Below, piece by piece: positions 33,780 through 42,606 of a stretch of 64,000 nt of DNA. Positions within the stretch are counted from its first letter, which is position 1, and each line of letters opens with the position of its first letter. The stretch is taken from the NCBI RefSeq assembly GCF_003664005.1, contig NZ_RCCJ01000001.1, positions 372,001-436,000 of the forward strand, read 5' to 3'. Source of the stretch: Hydrogenivirga caldilitoris. GTDB lineage: Bacteria > Aquificota > Aquificia > Aquificales > Aquificaceae. The position numbers and the translations under genes are program-made. Under the pieces are notes generated by a model. The model ran no database searches. It was not told where the DNA came from and saw only the letters and a list, made by a program, of their open reading frames with translations.

Positions 33780-34911
33780 AAAGATAATAGTTAGCTCTTT
33801 ACAGGAGGCTGTGGAGGAGTTAAAAAGAACATACGGGGACAATGCTGTAGTTCTTTCGTCAAGGATAGTAAAGAGAAAGAGATGGAGCTTAATTCCCTTC
33901 TTCAAAACAACCCTCCTTGAGGTTACGGTTGGAATACCCGAAAAGGAAGGGGAATTCCAGAAGGAGTTTGAGGAGAAGATAAGAGTTTATGAAGAGCTTG
34001 AAAAACTCAAGAGCACATTGAGTGAGGTTATGAAGACCGTCCGCACCCAGGATGAGGAAAGGGAAGCCCAGCGTACAAACGTAAATGAAGGCTTGTCTAT
34101 GAGAGCACAACGTGTCCTGTCCCGTATGGTTTATAGGGGTGTTAGAAAGGACATAGCCAGAAGGCTTGTTGAGGAAGCCTGTGGCTACGACATAGAGCTT
34201 GGAAAACTTGACTTCAAAGAGGATATATATCCGTCCTTGATTGAGAGCCTTCGCAAGAACATAGTTATTGAAGGGGAAAAGATCTTTAACAGCACTCCTC
34301 GTATTATGGTCCTGATAGGACCTACCGGTGTTGGTAAGACTACTACCATAGCCAAGCTTTCATATCTGTTCAAGAGGGCTGGTAAACGTCCCGGAGTTAT
34401 AACGCTGGACAGTTATAGAGTGGGTGCCGTTGAACAGCTTAGAGCCTTCATAAACATAATGGAGTTACCCTTCAGGGTGGCGGATACACCGGAGGAGTTT
34501 CTTAAATCTTTGAACGATATGGAGAACAGAGACCTTATACTCGTTGACACCGCCGGTAGAAGCCAGCACGATAAACTCAGGTTAAACGAGCTGAAGCTGT
34601 TTCTTGAGAGTACGGAGACCCAGATATACCTTACCCTTAGCGCTAACCTGTCCGAGCTTGTTATGTATGAGGTGATAATGCAGTTCGGTATGTTTCCCAT
34701 AAGAGGTTTGATATTCTCAAAGCTTGATGAAACCTCCTATCCTGGAAATGTAATAAACGTTGCTTACAGAACAAAGCTACCTATACTCTGCTTTACAACA
34801 GGTCAAACAGTACCCGATGACATAGTCATGGCTGATTACGAAGTTCTGGCCAAATTAATGTTAGAGGAGAAACATGAGCTTGAATCAGCAGGCAACTCAC
34901 CTGAGGCATAG
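33769..34911 (+). CDS. flhF: Flagellar SRP-like GTPase FlhF
   Basis: FlhF is an SRP-family GTPase that sets the number and polar placement of flagella. The 380-residue protein has a basic/variable N-terminal part (about 1-110), a helical N domain and a G domain. The G domain has [37 protein letters not shown] and [12 protein letters not shown]. It overlaps flhA by 11 nt and flhG by 38 nt. The FlhF-FlhG pair suggests polar or otherwise number-controlled flagellation. Confidence 0.95.
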   Translation: MKTEKIIVSSLQEAVEELKRTYGDNAVVLSSRIVKRKRWSLIPFFKTTLLEVTVGIPEKEGEFQKEFEEKIRVYEELEKLKSTLSEVMKTVRTQDEEREAQRTNVNEGLSMRAQRVLSRMVYRGVRKDIARRLVEEACGYDIELGKLDFKEDIYPSLIESLRKNIVIEGEKIFNSTPRIMVLIGPTGVGKTTTIAKLSYLFKRAGKRPGVITLDSYRVGAVEQLRAFINIMELPFRVADTPEEFLKSLNDMENRDLILVDTAGRSQHDKLRLNELKLFLESTETQIYLTLSANLSELVMYEVIMQFGMFPIRGLIFSKLDETSYPGNVINVAYRTKLPILCFTTGQTVPDDIVMADYEVLAKLMLEEKHELESAGNSPEA

Positions 34912-35710
34912 GGAAGGTGCCGAAACCGGTACCAAGTACCTCGCCATAGCGAGCGGTAAAGGTGGTGTTGGAAAGACCATCTTATCTTTGAGCATAGGTA
35001 AGAGCCTGTCCAATAGTGGCAAAAAGGTTCTCATAATAGATGCGGATTTTGGATTGAGTAACATTCACTTGATGCTTGGTATTACACCCCAGAAGAATCT
35101 CGCCCACTTCTTCTTCGGCGACGCCTCCTTTGAACAGATAGTTGTGAAGGTTGAGGATAACTTCTCCTTCATATCAAGCGGTAATGGTATCTACGAACTT
35201 GCAAAGCTGCCAAAGGAGCAGGTTATAAACCTGATAAGGAGACTCCAGGAGCTTGCGGAAGACAACTACGATTATGTGATATTTGATACCCCACCGGGAA
35301 TACATGACGATACCATAGCTGTTGTTTCCTCCGCCGACTTTCCTCTTATAATAACCACCCCTGAACCGACCGCCGTTGCAGATGCATACGCCCTAATTAA
35401 GATAATAAACAGGGAAAACGAGACTGAGAACTTTTACCTCGTAGTCAACAAGGTTGAAAACGATAACGAGGGTAAAAAGGTCTATGAGAGCATAAAGCTT
35501 TTAACGGAAAGGTACACGACCGCAAAACTCAACCACGTGGGAAATATAAGGTACAGAAAGACCCTCATAAGGAAGATTATTGAACAGAATCCCTTTGAAA
35601 GCGGTTTTATGGATGATGTGTATAATATTCTATCCAACATGAGTGTTGACGTGCTGCCCAGGAGGAGAGGCTTCTGGGAGAGTGTAATGTCAAGGTTGCT
35701 TAGGAAATGA
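34874..35710 (+). CDS. flhG: Flagellar number regulator FlhG/FleN (MinD-like ATPase)
   Basis: FlhG is a MinD/ParA-type ATPase that restrains FlhF and flagellar gene expression. The 278-residue protein has the deviant Walker A ASGKGGVGKT with the signature lysine. It continues VLIIDADFGLSNIHLMLG, FDTPPGIHDD and the TTPEPTAVADAYALIK segment typical of this family. A short N-terminal extension ([10 protein letters not shown]) resembles the DQAxxLR motif that contacts FlhF. The start follows an AGAGGAG site inside flhF. Confidence 0.94.
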   Translation: MSLNQQATHLRHREGAETGTKYLAIASGKGGVGKTILSLSIGKSLSNSGKKVLIIDADFGLSNIHLMLGITPQKNLAHFFFGDASFEQIVVKVEDNFSFISSGNGIYELAKLPKEQVINLIRRLQELAEDNYDYVIFDTPPGIHDDTIAVVSSADFPLIITTPEPTAVADAYALIKIINRENETENFYLVVNKVENDNEGKKVYESIKLLTERYTTAKLNHVGNIRYRKTLIRKIIEQNPFESGFMDDVYNILSNMSVDVLPRRRGFWESVMSRLLRK

Positions 35711-36414
35711 AGAATCCCTATTCTTACGGAGAAAAGGAACGAGAGGAGCTCGTATTAAAGTACCTTCCCTTAGTTAAAAGCATAGCTTTCACCATAAAAA
35801 GACACATACCACCCACAATAGATGTAAGGGATTTAATAGGGCATAGCATAATCGGACTGATGAAGGCTCTTGAAAAGCTTGATACCCAAAAGAATCCCGA
35901 AAGTTATCTTAAAATCAGGATAAGGGGAGCTATATACGACTATCTGAGAAGCCTTGACTTTGGAAGCAGAAGAATAAGGGAGAAGGAGAGGAGGATAAGG
36001 GAAGCTCTCAGGGAGCTTACCGAGGAATTGGGAAGGGAGCCTACCGATGAGGAGATAGCGGAGCACCTTGGAGAGGACCTTGAAGTCCTACAGCATGACC
36101 TTAGCAGGATATCCTTCTCTTACATACTCAACCTTGAGGACATATTTACAGAGGAAAGGAGGAATTACGAAGAGGTCATAAGCTCAAGGAGAGCAGACGT
36201 TGAAGAGGAGGTGGTAAGGAAAGACCTCATAGAAAAGCTGAAAGAGGCCATAGAAAAGCTTGATGAGAGGGAAAAGCTCGTAATACAGCTCATATTTTAC
36301 GAGGAGTTGCCCTTAAAAGAGATAGCTCAGATACTGAATTGTTCTATATCGCGTGTATCCCAGATAAAGGGAGAAGCTATAGAGAAGTTGAAGAAGCTCA
36401 TGAAAGATTTTTAG
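35707..36414 (+). CDS. fliA: Flagellar sigma factor FliA (sigma-28)
   Basis: The 235-residue group 3 sigma factor directs late flagellar genes. Region 2 (about 10-85) contains YLPLVKSIAF and DLIGHSIIGLMKALEKLD. Region 3 follows (EELGREPTDEEIAEHLG). Region 4 (about 180-232) contains LDEREKLVIQLIFYEELPLKEIAQILNCSISRVSQI-type motifs (shown here in part: LPLKEIAQIL, SRVSQIKGEA). Its ATG overlaps the flhG stop by 4 nt. It ends the flagellar operon and overlaps convergent trmD by 17 nt. Confidence 0.95.
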   Translation: MKNPYSYGEKEREELVLKYLPLVKSIAFTIKRHIPPTIDVRDLIGHSIIGLMKALEKLDTQKNPESYLKIRIRGAIYDYLRSLDFGSRRIREKERRIREALRELTEELGREPTDEEIAEHLGEDLEVLQHDLSRISFSYILNLEDIFTEERRNYEEVISSRRADVEEEVVRKDLIEKLKEAIEKLDEREKLVIQLIFYEELPLKEIAQILNCSISRVSQIKGEAIEKLKKLMKDF

Positions 36415-37153
36415 ACCTCAACCACTCTTCAAAGCTCATACCTTTCTTTATACTCTCCATAATCTCAAGCTCCTCCTCTGTAAGGTCTCGTGGGATGAGG
36501 TCCGGTCTCTTCCTTAAAGTGTTCTCTATTTTGTGCCATAACTTCCAAAGTTCAATAAGTTGGTGGTTGCCCGAAAGTAGAACATCAGGCACCTTCATAC
36601 CCATGAATTCTCTCGGCCTTGTATAAACAGGGTATCCCAACCATCTACCCTTATAGGAATCCTCCTCTATACTCCGTGGTTCGCTTAAAACACCAGGTAT
36701 AAGTCTGCTCACGGCGTCTATAACAGTCAGTGCGACGAGTTCACCACCGCTCAGTATAAGGTCTCCCACTGATACCTCCTCGTCCACTATAGACTTTACC
36801 CTCTCGTCCACTCCCTCGTACCTTCCACAGATTATCGCTACCTTCTCCTTCTTCAAAAGCCCTTCTATAAAGCTCTGATCAACTCTCCTGCCCCAGGGTT
36901 CTGTTATCAACACATAGGGCTTGCCATAGTTTTCTACAACGTGTTCATAAGCCCTAAATATAGGTTCAGGTTTCAGGACCATTCCCGGAAACCCACCGTA
37001 AGCCGTATCATCCACCTGCCCTTTAGGGGCAAATTTCCTTACATCAATGGTCCTGATAACTACCTTCCCCTTATTTATAGCTTGGCGAACTATACCAAAC
37101 TCAGCATAGCATTCCACCACCCTGGGGAAAATCGTAAAAACGTAAAACTCCAT
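36398..37153 (-). CDS. trmD: tRNA (guanine-37-N1)-methyltransferase
   Basis: TrmD methylates G37 of tRNAs with S-adenosylmethionine and prevents +1 frameshifting. The 251-residue SPOUT enzyme shows the N-terminal YVFTIFPRVVE, DDTAYGGFPGMVLKP, the trefoil-knot ICGRYEGVDERV and LSGGELVALTVIDAVSRLIPG region. The C-terminal motif VPDVLLSGNHQLIELWK is also present. Usual neighbours (rimM, rplS, rpsP) are absent. It lies 2 nt downstream of the recombinase gene. Confidence 0.96.
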   Translation of the reverse strand: MEFYVFTIFPRVVECYAEFGIVRQAINKGKVVIRTIDVRKFAPKGQVDDTAYGGFPGMVLKPEPIFRAYEHVVENYGKPYVLITEPWGRRVDQSFIEGLLKKEKVAIICGRYEGVDERVKSIVDEEVSVGDLILSGGELVALTVIDAVSRLIPGVLSEPRSIEEDSYKGRWLGYPVYTRPREFMGMKVPDVLLSGNHQLIELWKLWHKIENTLRKRPDLIPRDLTEEELEIMESIKKGMSFEEWLRSKNLS

Positions 37154-37155
37154 AA

Positions 37156-38034
37156 TTATCCTGTGAGGAAGTTCCTGACCAGCTCTTCCGCCCTCCTCTG
37201 GCTAAACTTATAGTAAGTTTCTATAGTTGTCTTTATATTTGAGTGCCCTGCAAACTCTTTAACTACTTCTACGGGAAAGCCGCTGTTTACAAGGTTGGTT
37301 ATATAAGTATGTCTGAAGCTGTGTATGCTGAAAGGAATGCTTAACCTTTTTGATAGTCTGTCCGTGTAAACCTGAAGTACTCCCCTCTTTACAGAGAAGT
37401 TTTCCTCATAATTCTCTATCCATTTGAGTAATTTATCGGTTACGCTGTAAGTCTCATTTCTATTGGGAGCAAGCACGGGGGCAAGCCTTCCCTTGTTTCT
37501 CTTTGTCATATAAGGTTCAAGCCTTATCCACAGTATCCCGCTCTTGTCCAGGTAGAAGTTGTTCCTGCTGAGATGTTCAAACTCTCCAAGTCTTATTCCG
37601 CTGTATAGAAATAGGGAGTATATCTTCTCATACCTCTTTCCTCTGACAGCACTAAATATCCTGTCAACTTCCTCTTTGGTTAAGGCTTTTGGGTAGTTGG
37701 GGTTCTTCTTCGCATTCAGCTCTTCCCTTATCTCCTCTATCGCCTGCTCTATATCCGTGAACCTATCCCTGTCTATGTATTCCCTTCTGAGAAGAAACTT
37801 GAAGAAATGCTTAAGGGCTGAGAGGTTTGCAAGCATTGAAGTGGGACCTAGGTTTGCGCTGTCAGCATACTTAAATATCTGTGCCGATGAAACCTTTATA
37901 AGACTGTCCTCATCCAGAATCTGGGTTGTGCTGAGGAAGTTCTTAACATGTCTGAGGTAAGCCTCAGTTGTCCTCTGGCTCTTTGTCCTCATTAGGTTTT
38001 TTTCCCAAAGCTCAAGAACCTCCATAGAATTCAT
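37156..38034 (-). CDS. Tyrosine recombinase, Xer-like
   Basis: The ATG at 38034 gives a 292-residue protein with a SAM-like core-binding domain (about 1-100) and a catalytic domain. The catalytic residues are visible: Arg in SGIRLGEF, Lys in the beta-hairpin region (YMTKRNKGR), HSFRHTYITNL, GHSNIKTTIETYYKF with the nucleophile Tyr. It probably resolves chromosome dimers at a dif site, as a single-Xer system or an archaeal/XerH-like variant. No dif-like site was recognised. The adjoining genes give no sign of an integrated element. A second in-frame ATG at 38025 is possible. Confidence 0.85.
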   Translation of the reverse strand: MNSMEVLELWEKNLMRTKSQRTTEAYLRHVKNFLSTTQILDEDSLIKVSSAQIFKYADSANLGPTSMLANLSALKHFFKFLLRREYIDRDRFTDIEQAIEEIREELNAKKNPNYPKALTKEEVDRIFSAVRGKRYEKIYSLFLYSGIRLGEFEHLSRNNFYLDKSGILWIRLEPYMTKRNKGRLAPVLAPNRNETYSVTDKLLKWIENYEENFSVKRGVLQVYTDRLSKRLSIPFSIHSFRHTYITNLVNSGFPVEVVKEFAGHSNIKTTIETYYKFSQRRAEELVRNFLTG

Positions 38035-38046
38035 AATAATAGAAGA

Positions 38047-38475
38047 ATGAAAGTTATTGCAATCGTGGGATATCACAATACAGGGAAAACTACTCTTATA
38101 AAGGAGCTCGTTAAAGAGCTTAAGAGGATAGGCTACAAGGTAGGTTACATAAAGCATGACCCGAAAGGACATGGAAAGACGGATAAGGAAGGCTCAGACA
38201 CGGATAAACTTTTTAAAGAGGTTGAAAAGGTTGCCCTTCTCTCTCCAGGCAGAATGACCCTCTGGGAGAAACGGGAAGATGACCCCATAAAGGTTGTTAA
38301 AGAGTACTTTGCGGGGTTTGATATAGTTGTACTTGAAGGGTTCAAGAGCTTGAAGGACATTCCTAAGGTTGCTATCGGTGAAGTTGGTGCTGACAATGTG
38401 ATTCTCAGAGTTGAAGGTCTGAAGGATGTAGCTCATATTATAGAATTACTTAAGGGTATGGAGGATAACCTATGA
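38047..38475 (+). CDS. mobB: Molybdopterin-guanine dinucleotide biosynthesis protein MobB
   Basis: MobB is a small P-loop protein that assists MobA in adding GMP to molybdopterin. The 142-residue protein has Walker A GYHNTGKT (8-15), VGYIKHDPKGHG, a GSDTDK segment and VLEGFKSLKDIPKV. It lies 12 nt from the divergent recombinase start. It overlaps the next gene by 4 nt, which heads a run of two uncharacterised genes that may serve the same molybdoenzyme-related task. Confidence 0.92.
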   Translation: MKVIAIVGYHNTGKTTLIKELVKELKRIGYKVGYIKHDPKGHGKTDKEGSDTDKLFKEVEKVALLSPGRMTLWEKREDDPIKVVKEYFAGFDIVVLEGFKSLKDIPKVAIGEVGADNVILRVEGLKDVAHIIELLKGMEDNL

Positions 38476-39047
38476 AGATGAAGTGCTTGGAACATAGGGA
38501 ATTGTGTCCCTTTTGTCACAGGATAGCTCTTAAAGTGTGCGAGTACTCGGAGCCTTATCCGAGGGTTGAGGCTACCTGTGAGTGTTGTGGCTATCGTTCT
38601 TACGATATACCTATGGAGCTAAAGAGGGAAACCTTCTTCCAGATACTGGATAAGCTGTCCAGGAAAGAGATAGGTGAGATATGTATAGATGACCGTTGTG
38701 GAGCACGGGATATAATCAAGCTCCTGCACGAGGGGAGGTACACCGAGTACAGATGCCTTGAATGTGGTGCCGAATGGAACAGCGACGACATGCTCAAGGC
38801 TATAAGGAGGGTGAAATCGGTCCAGCAGCACGTCACCAACGGCTCAAGGTTGATGGACGTCCTGAAAGCGGACGAGGGTGAGTGCCCCCTGTGTGGTTGG
38901 GACATAGGACACCTACATGAGGGTTACGCAGTTGAGATAAGATGTCCTATATGTGGTTATCACAATGAATTCAAGGAGGAACTACCAAAGGAGGAGCCTC
39001 CTCCAGAGGTCTGCGCTCAGTTTGAAAAGTCTGAGGAAGCTGGATGA
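38472..39047 (+). CDS. Multi-zinc-ribbon protein of unknown function
   Basis: The 191-residue protein contains several CxxC-type knuckles (CPFC at 12-15, CECC, CLEC, CPLC, CPIC) arranged as about three zinc ribbons separated by helical segments. The final 30 residues are acidic and proline-rich (EELPKEEPPPEVC). No family is recognised. Its start overlaps mobB (ATGA) and its stop overlaps the next gene (ATGA), so the three are tightly coupled. A chaperone or insertion role for a molybdenum enzyme is plausible from context but unproven. Confidence 0.82.
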   Translation: MKMKCLEHRELCPFCHRIALKVCEYSEPYPRVEATCECCGYRSYDIPMELKRETFFQILDKLSRKEIGEICIDDRCGARDIIKLLHEGRYTEYRCLECGAEWNSDDMLKAIRRVKSVQQHVTNGSRLMDVLKADEGECPLCGWDIGHLHEGYAVEIRCPICGYHNEFKEELPKEEPPPEVCAQFEKSEEAG

Positions 39048-39535
39048 AAAACCCCTTTAAAGAGCTTCACCGTTTTATGAACTGGAAGGATAAGTTCCTT
39101 AATGACTATGAGAAGATTGAAAGTTCAGACCTTGATCTTGTGAGGGATGAGGTAAGAGAGTTCCTGGGTAGAGAGCCTGACGATAGGCTCCTCAAAGCTG
39201 TCAGATCCATGTACGTTGGAGGTATGGAAAGGAGAGTTGAAGACCCCGAGATAAGACGGTGGACCAACTGGGCTGCTGTAAAAACCTATAAAACCTTTAA
39301 CGAGTTCCCGATACTCTCCGATACGGAGCTGGCTTTCGTATTTTACTCAATAGGGAAGCTCTTTGTTCCTCTCCTCATGCACGAAAGGGGTGTGAAGTCA
39401 GAGGCTTTCAGGAGGCTTTCTCAGGAAGAGCAAGAAGAAGCTGTTTTTGATGAGCTTGATACAATATGGGAAACACAGCTAACCCTTATACTCCAGGCTC
39501 TTCAGTTTCTTGACTTGAACTCTATTAGAAAGTGA
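39044..39535 (+). CDS. Helical protein of unknown function in the mobB operon
   Basis: The 163-residue protein is predicted mostly helical and charged, with a conserved-looking WTNWAAVKTYKTFNEFP patch in the middle and LTLILQALQFLDLN near the end. There is no signal peptide or membrane segment. I do not recognise it. It may be a dedicated chaperone of the small all-helical type, judging by mobB two genes upstream, but no family motif supports this. It overlaps the convergent sensor kinase gene by 34 nt. Confidence 0.78.
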   Translation: MKNPFKELHRFMNWKDKFLNDYEKIESSDLDLVRDEVREFLGREPDDRLLKAVRSMYVGGMERRVEDPEIRRWTNWAAVKTYKTFNEFPILSDTELAFVFYSIGKLFVPLLMHERGVKSEAFRRLSQEEQEEAVFDELDTIWETQLTLILQALQFLDLNSIRK

Positions 39536-41286
39536 GCACCTTTTTCTGAGGGTAAAGTTCTAATGCTCCATCCGTGGTCTTCAATAACCTTCTTTACCAC
39601 CGCTAAACCCAACCCCATACCTTTTGGATTGCTTGAGTAGTAAGGTATAAATACGTTCTCTGTCTCTTCCTGCGGAATACCCTTTCCGTTATCAATATAG
39701 TCTAAGCTATCCTCTCTTATGTTGATAGTTATCTCATCGGCACCCCATTCCAGACTGTTGTTTATAAGGTTGTAAAAGACTTCCTTTAAAAGAGCTACGT
39801 CCCCTTTAACCCTCTTCTCACCGTTCACCTTTATGTTTATGCCTGCCGAAGCATAGAGTTTTTGGACGTCCAGGAGCAGGTTCTTAAGACTTACCTCCTC
39901 AAGTTTCAACTCCCGTGAAGGACTTAAGTGTTTAAACTGGTTTATAAGTTCGCTTATGCGGTCTATCTCCTTCAATATAAGCTTTGTAAGCTCTACGAAT
40001 TTCTCATCGCTGAAATCACCTCTCTGGGCATACTTGTTCAGCCTTTCAAGATTCAATTTTATAGGTGTGAGAGGGTTTTTTATCTCGTGGGCTATCCTCT
40101 TTACCGCTTCCTGCCATGTCTTGAATCTCTCTGCCAAAACTATGGAACTTATATCCTCCACCAGATATATATCTCCATCTATGCCCTTTATATGCTCCAG
40201 TCTAAAGTTCTTGTCTTCTCTTATCCTCTTGAGGGTTTCTTCAATGTCTATATCCTTTCCGAACAATTCCACAAAGGTACTGTTTGAACGCATCTCACCC
40301 TTGGAGCTCACAAAAAGCACGCCGACAGGCAAAGTATCAAGGAGCCTTCCAAGCAAATCTCTTTCCCTTCTCAGCTCTTCATATATCCTCTTCAGGTTGC
40401 CTTTCATCTTTATGAACGCCCTTGAGAGTTCTTCTATTTCGTCTCCTGTTTTTTCTTCGGTAACTTCCACGTCAAGATTTCCCCTTGCGATTCTCATTGC
40501 TTTGTCTGATAGCCGCTCTATAGGCTCGCTTATGTGCCTTGCAACGAGCATACTTAACCAGACGGTGGCAAGCAGGGTAATCAGGGAGACGAGAACTATG
40601 AAGAAAACAAATATTCCTGTTATTATGTCCCTCGTCTTTACAAAAGCCCTCACATCAAGAGCCAGTTCACCAAATTCGGATACATCCCTTATGAGACTTA
40701 GGTCTTTGCTGACAACTACCTTGTATCCTGCATCGTCCAACTTTATACACAACGTATAGTTGAACTCCCCCTCGGAGACATCAAAATCACACTTGGGTAC
40801 ACGGATTATACTCTCAATCTCCTTAATCCTGTTCAGCTCATCAAACTGGTTTGCGCGGAGCAGTGCGTAGGATATGCTTTTAAACCTCTCTATCCTGCTG
40901 AGCTCAGACTCATAGAGGTTCTTGTACACCCTTTCTGCAGAGGCAGAGAGTGCCCTGGTTTTTGAGCTGAGGTAAGTCTTGGTTGACTGTAAAACAACAA
41001 CGATAGAAACAACGTTCAGCAACAGCAATGGGATGAAAAGATAGAGAAACAGTATGTTTGCGAGCTTCCTCCTGAGTATGTTTCTCCTTCTGCCTAGGTA
41101 AACCTTTATCAGCTTTCTCAGGACTATGGACGTAACCACTACCAGGGCAAGCAGGTCAATGTTTATGGCGAGGAGGAGTATGTAATAGTTAGCGTAGGGA
41201 AGATTTTTAAGGTTGTTTATAAAGGCTACGTTTATACCAATAAAGATTAAGAGTAGGGCTAGCCCTATTAAAAGTTTACGCTTCAC
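39502..41286 (-). CDS. NtrY-like membrane sensor histidine kinase
   Basis: The 594-residue kinase has membrane helices at about 5-24, 33-56, 77-100 and 222-247. A periplasmic part spans about 101-221. Then come a HAMP linker (about 248-300), a degenerate PAS-like domain (about 310-385) and the HisKA box RIAHEIKNPLTPI with His400. The C-terminal ATPase domain has NSLEWG (N box), DNGKGIP and KGMGLGLAVVKK. The H-box and three early helices match the NtrY group, which partners NtrX. No response regulator is adjacent. It overlaps the end of phoU by 11 nt, so a phosphate-sensing role is the alternative. Confidence 0.9.
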   Translation of the reverse strand: MKRKLLIGLALLLIFIGINVAFINNLKNLPYANYYILLLAINIDLLALVVVTSIVLRKLIKVYLGRRRNILRRKLANILFLYLFIPLLLLNVVSIVVVLQSTKTYLSSKTRALSASAERVYKNLYESELSRIERFKSISYALLRANQFDELNRIKEIESIIRVPKCDFDVSEGEFNYTLCIKLDDAGYKVVVSKDLSLIRDVSEFGELALDVRAFVKTRDIITGIFVFFIVLVSLITLLATVWLSMLVARHISEPIERLSDKAMRIARGNLDVEVTEEKTGDEIEELSRAFIKMKGNLKRIYEELRRERDLLGRLLDTLPVGVLFVSSKGEMRSNSTFVELFGKDIDIEETLKRIREDKNFRLEHIKGIDGDIYLVEDISSIVLAERFKTWQEAVKRIAHEIKNPLTPIKLNLERLNKYAQRGDFSDEKFVELTKLILKEIDRISELINQFKHLSPSRELKLEEVSLKNLLLDVQKLYASAGINIKVNGEKRVKGDVALLKEVFYNLINNSLEWGADEITINIREDSLDYIDNGKGIPQEETENVFIPYYSSNPKGMGLGLAVVKKVIEDHGWSIRTLPSEKGAHFLIEFKSRN

Positions 41287-41947
41287 CTTCCTCTTCTTTT
41301 ATCCTGTGATGTTTTATAAGCTCTCCCTCAGCCCAGTATATAGCCATTTCCGATATGTTTTCCGCATGGTCAGCTATCCTTTCAAAGTGTCTTGCTACGA
41401 AAGATAGGTGTATGACCCTCTTTATATTTCTTGGGTCCTCCATAACGTAGGTGATAAGCTCCCTCTCTAGCTGATGGTAGAGCTCATCTATCATGTCATC
41501 TTTCTCTATTATCTTTTTAGCCAGCATCGTGTCCCTCTGGAGGAAGCTTATAACACTGTCGTTTACCATCTCTTTAACAGCTTCCGCCATTAGGGTTAGA
41601 TTCACGTAAGGCTTGAGGGGTGGTTCCTGAGCCAGGAATATGGAGCGCTCCGCTATGTTCTCGGCTTCATCTCCCATCCTTTCCAGGTCAGAAACTATCT
41701 TGTATATACCCATAACGAGTCTTAAATCTGAAGCTTCCGGTTGATAAAGGGCTATCATCCTTATACACCTTCTTTCTATATCAACCTCTAGGGAGTCTAT
41801 CTCATCGTCGCCTTTTATGATCTCTTCCGCAAGCTCCACACTCTGTTCGTTAAGAGACTTTATCGCTTTGTCTATTGCATTCTGAACAAGCTTAGCCATC
41901 TTAACCACAAGACCTTTAGTTTCTTCCAGCTCCTCAAAGAACTTCAT
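41276..41947 (-). CDS. phoU: PhoU-family phosphate-signalling protein
   Basis: PhoU couples the Pst phosphate transporter to the PhoR kinase and dampens phosphate uptake. The 223-residue protein has two PhoU repeats (about 10-95 and 115-205), each with the metal-binding acidic helix pattern (ERMGDEAENIAE and FERIADHAENISE). No pst genes are in the window. It overlaps the downstream sensor kinase gene by 11 nt, which suggests the two act together. Confidence 0.94.
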   Translation of the reverse strand: MKFFEELEETKGLVVKMAKLVQNAIDKAIKSLNEQSVELAEEIIKGDDEIDSLEVDIERRCIRMIALYQPEASDLRLVMGIYKIVSDLERMGDEAENIAERSIFLAQEPPLKPYVNLTLMAEAVKEMVNDSVISFLQRDTMLAKKIIEKDDMIDELYHQLERELITYVMEDPRNIKRVIHLSFVARHFERIADHAENISEMAIYWAEGELIKHHRIKEEEGEA

Positions 41948-41958
41948 AGCTAAATAAT

Positions 41959-42606
41959 TTAACCTCCCTGGGCTTCCTTGTAAATCTCAAAACCGCTGCT
42001 TGTCCCCAACCGGTCCGCACCGGCTTTAATCATAGCTATAGCTGTTGCAAGGTCTTTTATCCCACCGGCCGCTTTCACTTTTATCCTGTTTCCACCTATC
42101 TCCTTTATCAGTTTTACATCTTCAACGGTGGCACCTCCACTACCAAACCCTGTAGAGGTCTTTACAAAATCTACACCAGCTTGAACACATATCTCAACAG
42201 CTTTCACTTTCTCATTCTGGTCCAGATAGCAGGTTTCTATTATTACCTTTAAAGGCACGCCACATTCCCTCTTTACTGCCTTTAGCTCCTCTTCAACGTA
42301 CCTGTACCTTTTCTCCTTAAAGGCAGATATGTTCATAACCATATCTATCTCATCAGCTCCGTCTTCTACGGCTCTTACAGCTTCATGAACCTTAACCTCT
42401 TTAGTATTCAGTCCTAAGGGAAAACCCACCACGGAACACACTTTAATCCTGTCTGTCCCTACCTCCTTTGCGAGTTTTACGTGATAGGGATTTACACAGA
42501 CAGCATAGAATCCTACGCGAGCCGAGTCCCTCACGAACTTTTCCACTTCGCTTTCACTCACGTAAGGCTTGAGTATAGAGTTATCTATGTAGCTTCTTAT
42601 GTCCAT
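41959..42606 (-). CDS. deoC: Deoxyribose-phosphate aldolase
   Basis: DeoC cleaves 2-deoxyribose-5-phosphate to glyceraldehyde-3-phosphate and acetaldehyde. The 215-residue TIM barrel has the Schiff-base lysine K149 in FVKTSTGFGSGGAT, plus VCVNPYHV, VVGFPLG and a C-terminal KAAGGIKDLATA. Its start overlaps the end of the nucleoside phosphorylase gene by 10 nt, consistent with a nucleoside-salvage operon. Confidence 0.96.
   Translation of the reverse strand: MDIRSYIDNSILKPYVSESEVEKFVRDSARVGFYAVCVNPYHVKLAKEVGTDRIKVCSVVGFPLGLNTKEVKVHEAVRAVEDGADEIDMVMNISAFKEKRYRYVEEELKAVKRECGVPLKVIIETCYLDQNEKVKAVEICVQAGVDFVKTSTGFGSGGATVEDVKLIKEIGGNRIKVKAAGGIKDLATAIAMIKAGADRLGTSSGFEIYKEAQGG

Noticed and set aside
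37156-38034. Integrated mobile element marked by the tyrosine recombinase
   Set aside because: Both flanks are housekeeping or cofactor genes, no attachment-site repeats or cargo genes are seen, and the protein fits a Xer role.
39956-40759. Long open frame antisense to the sensor kinase gene
   Set aside because: The serine/leucine-rich translation is the usual shadow of a charged helical protein; the opposite strand has clear kinase motifs.
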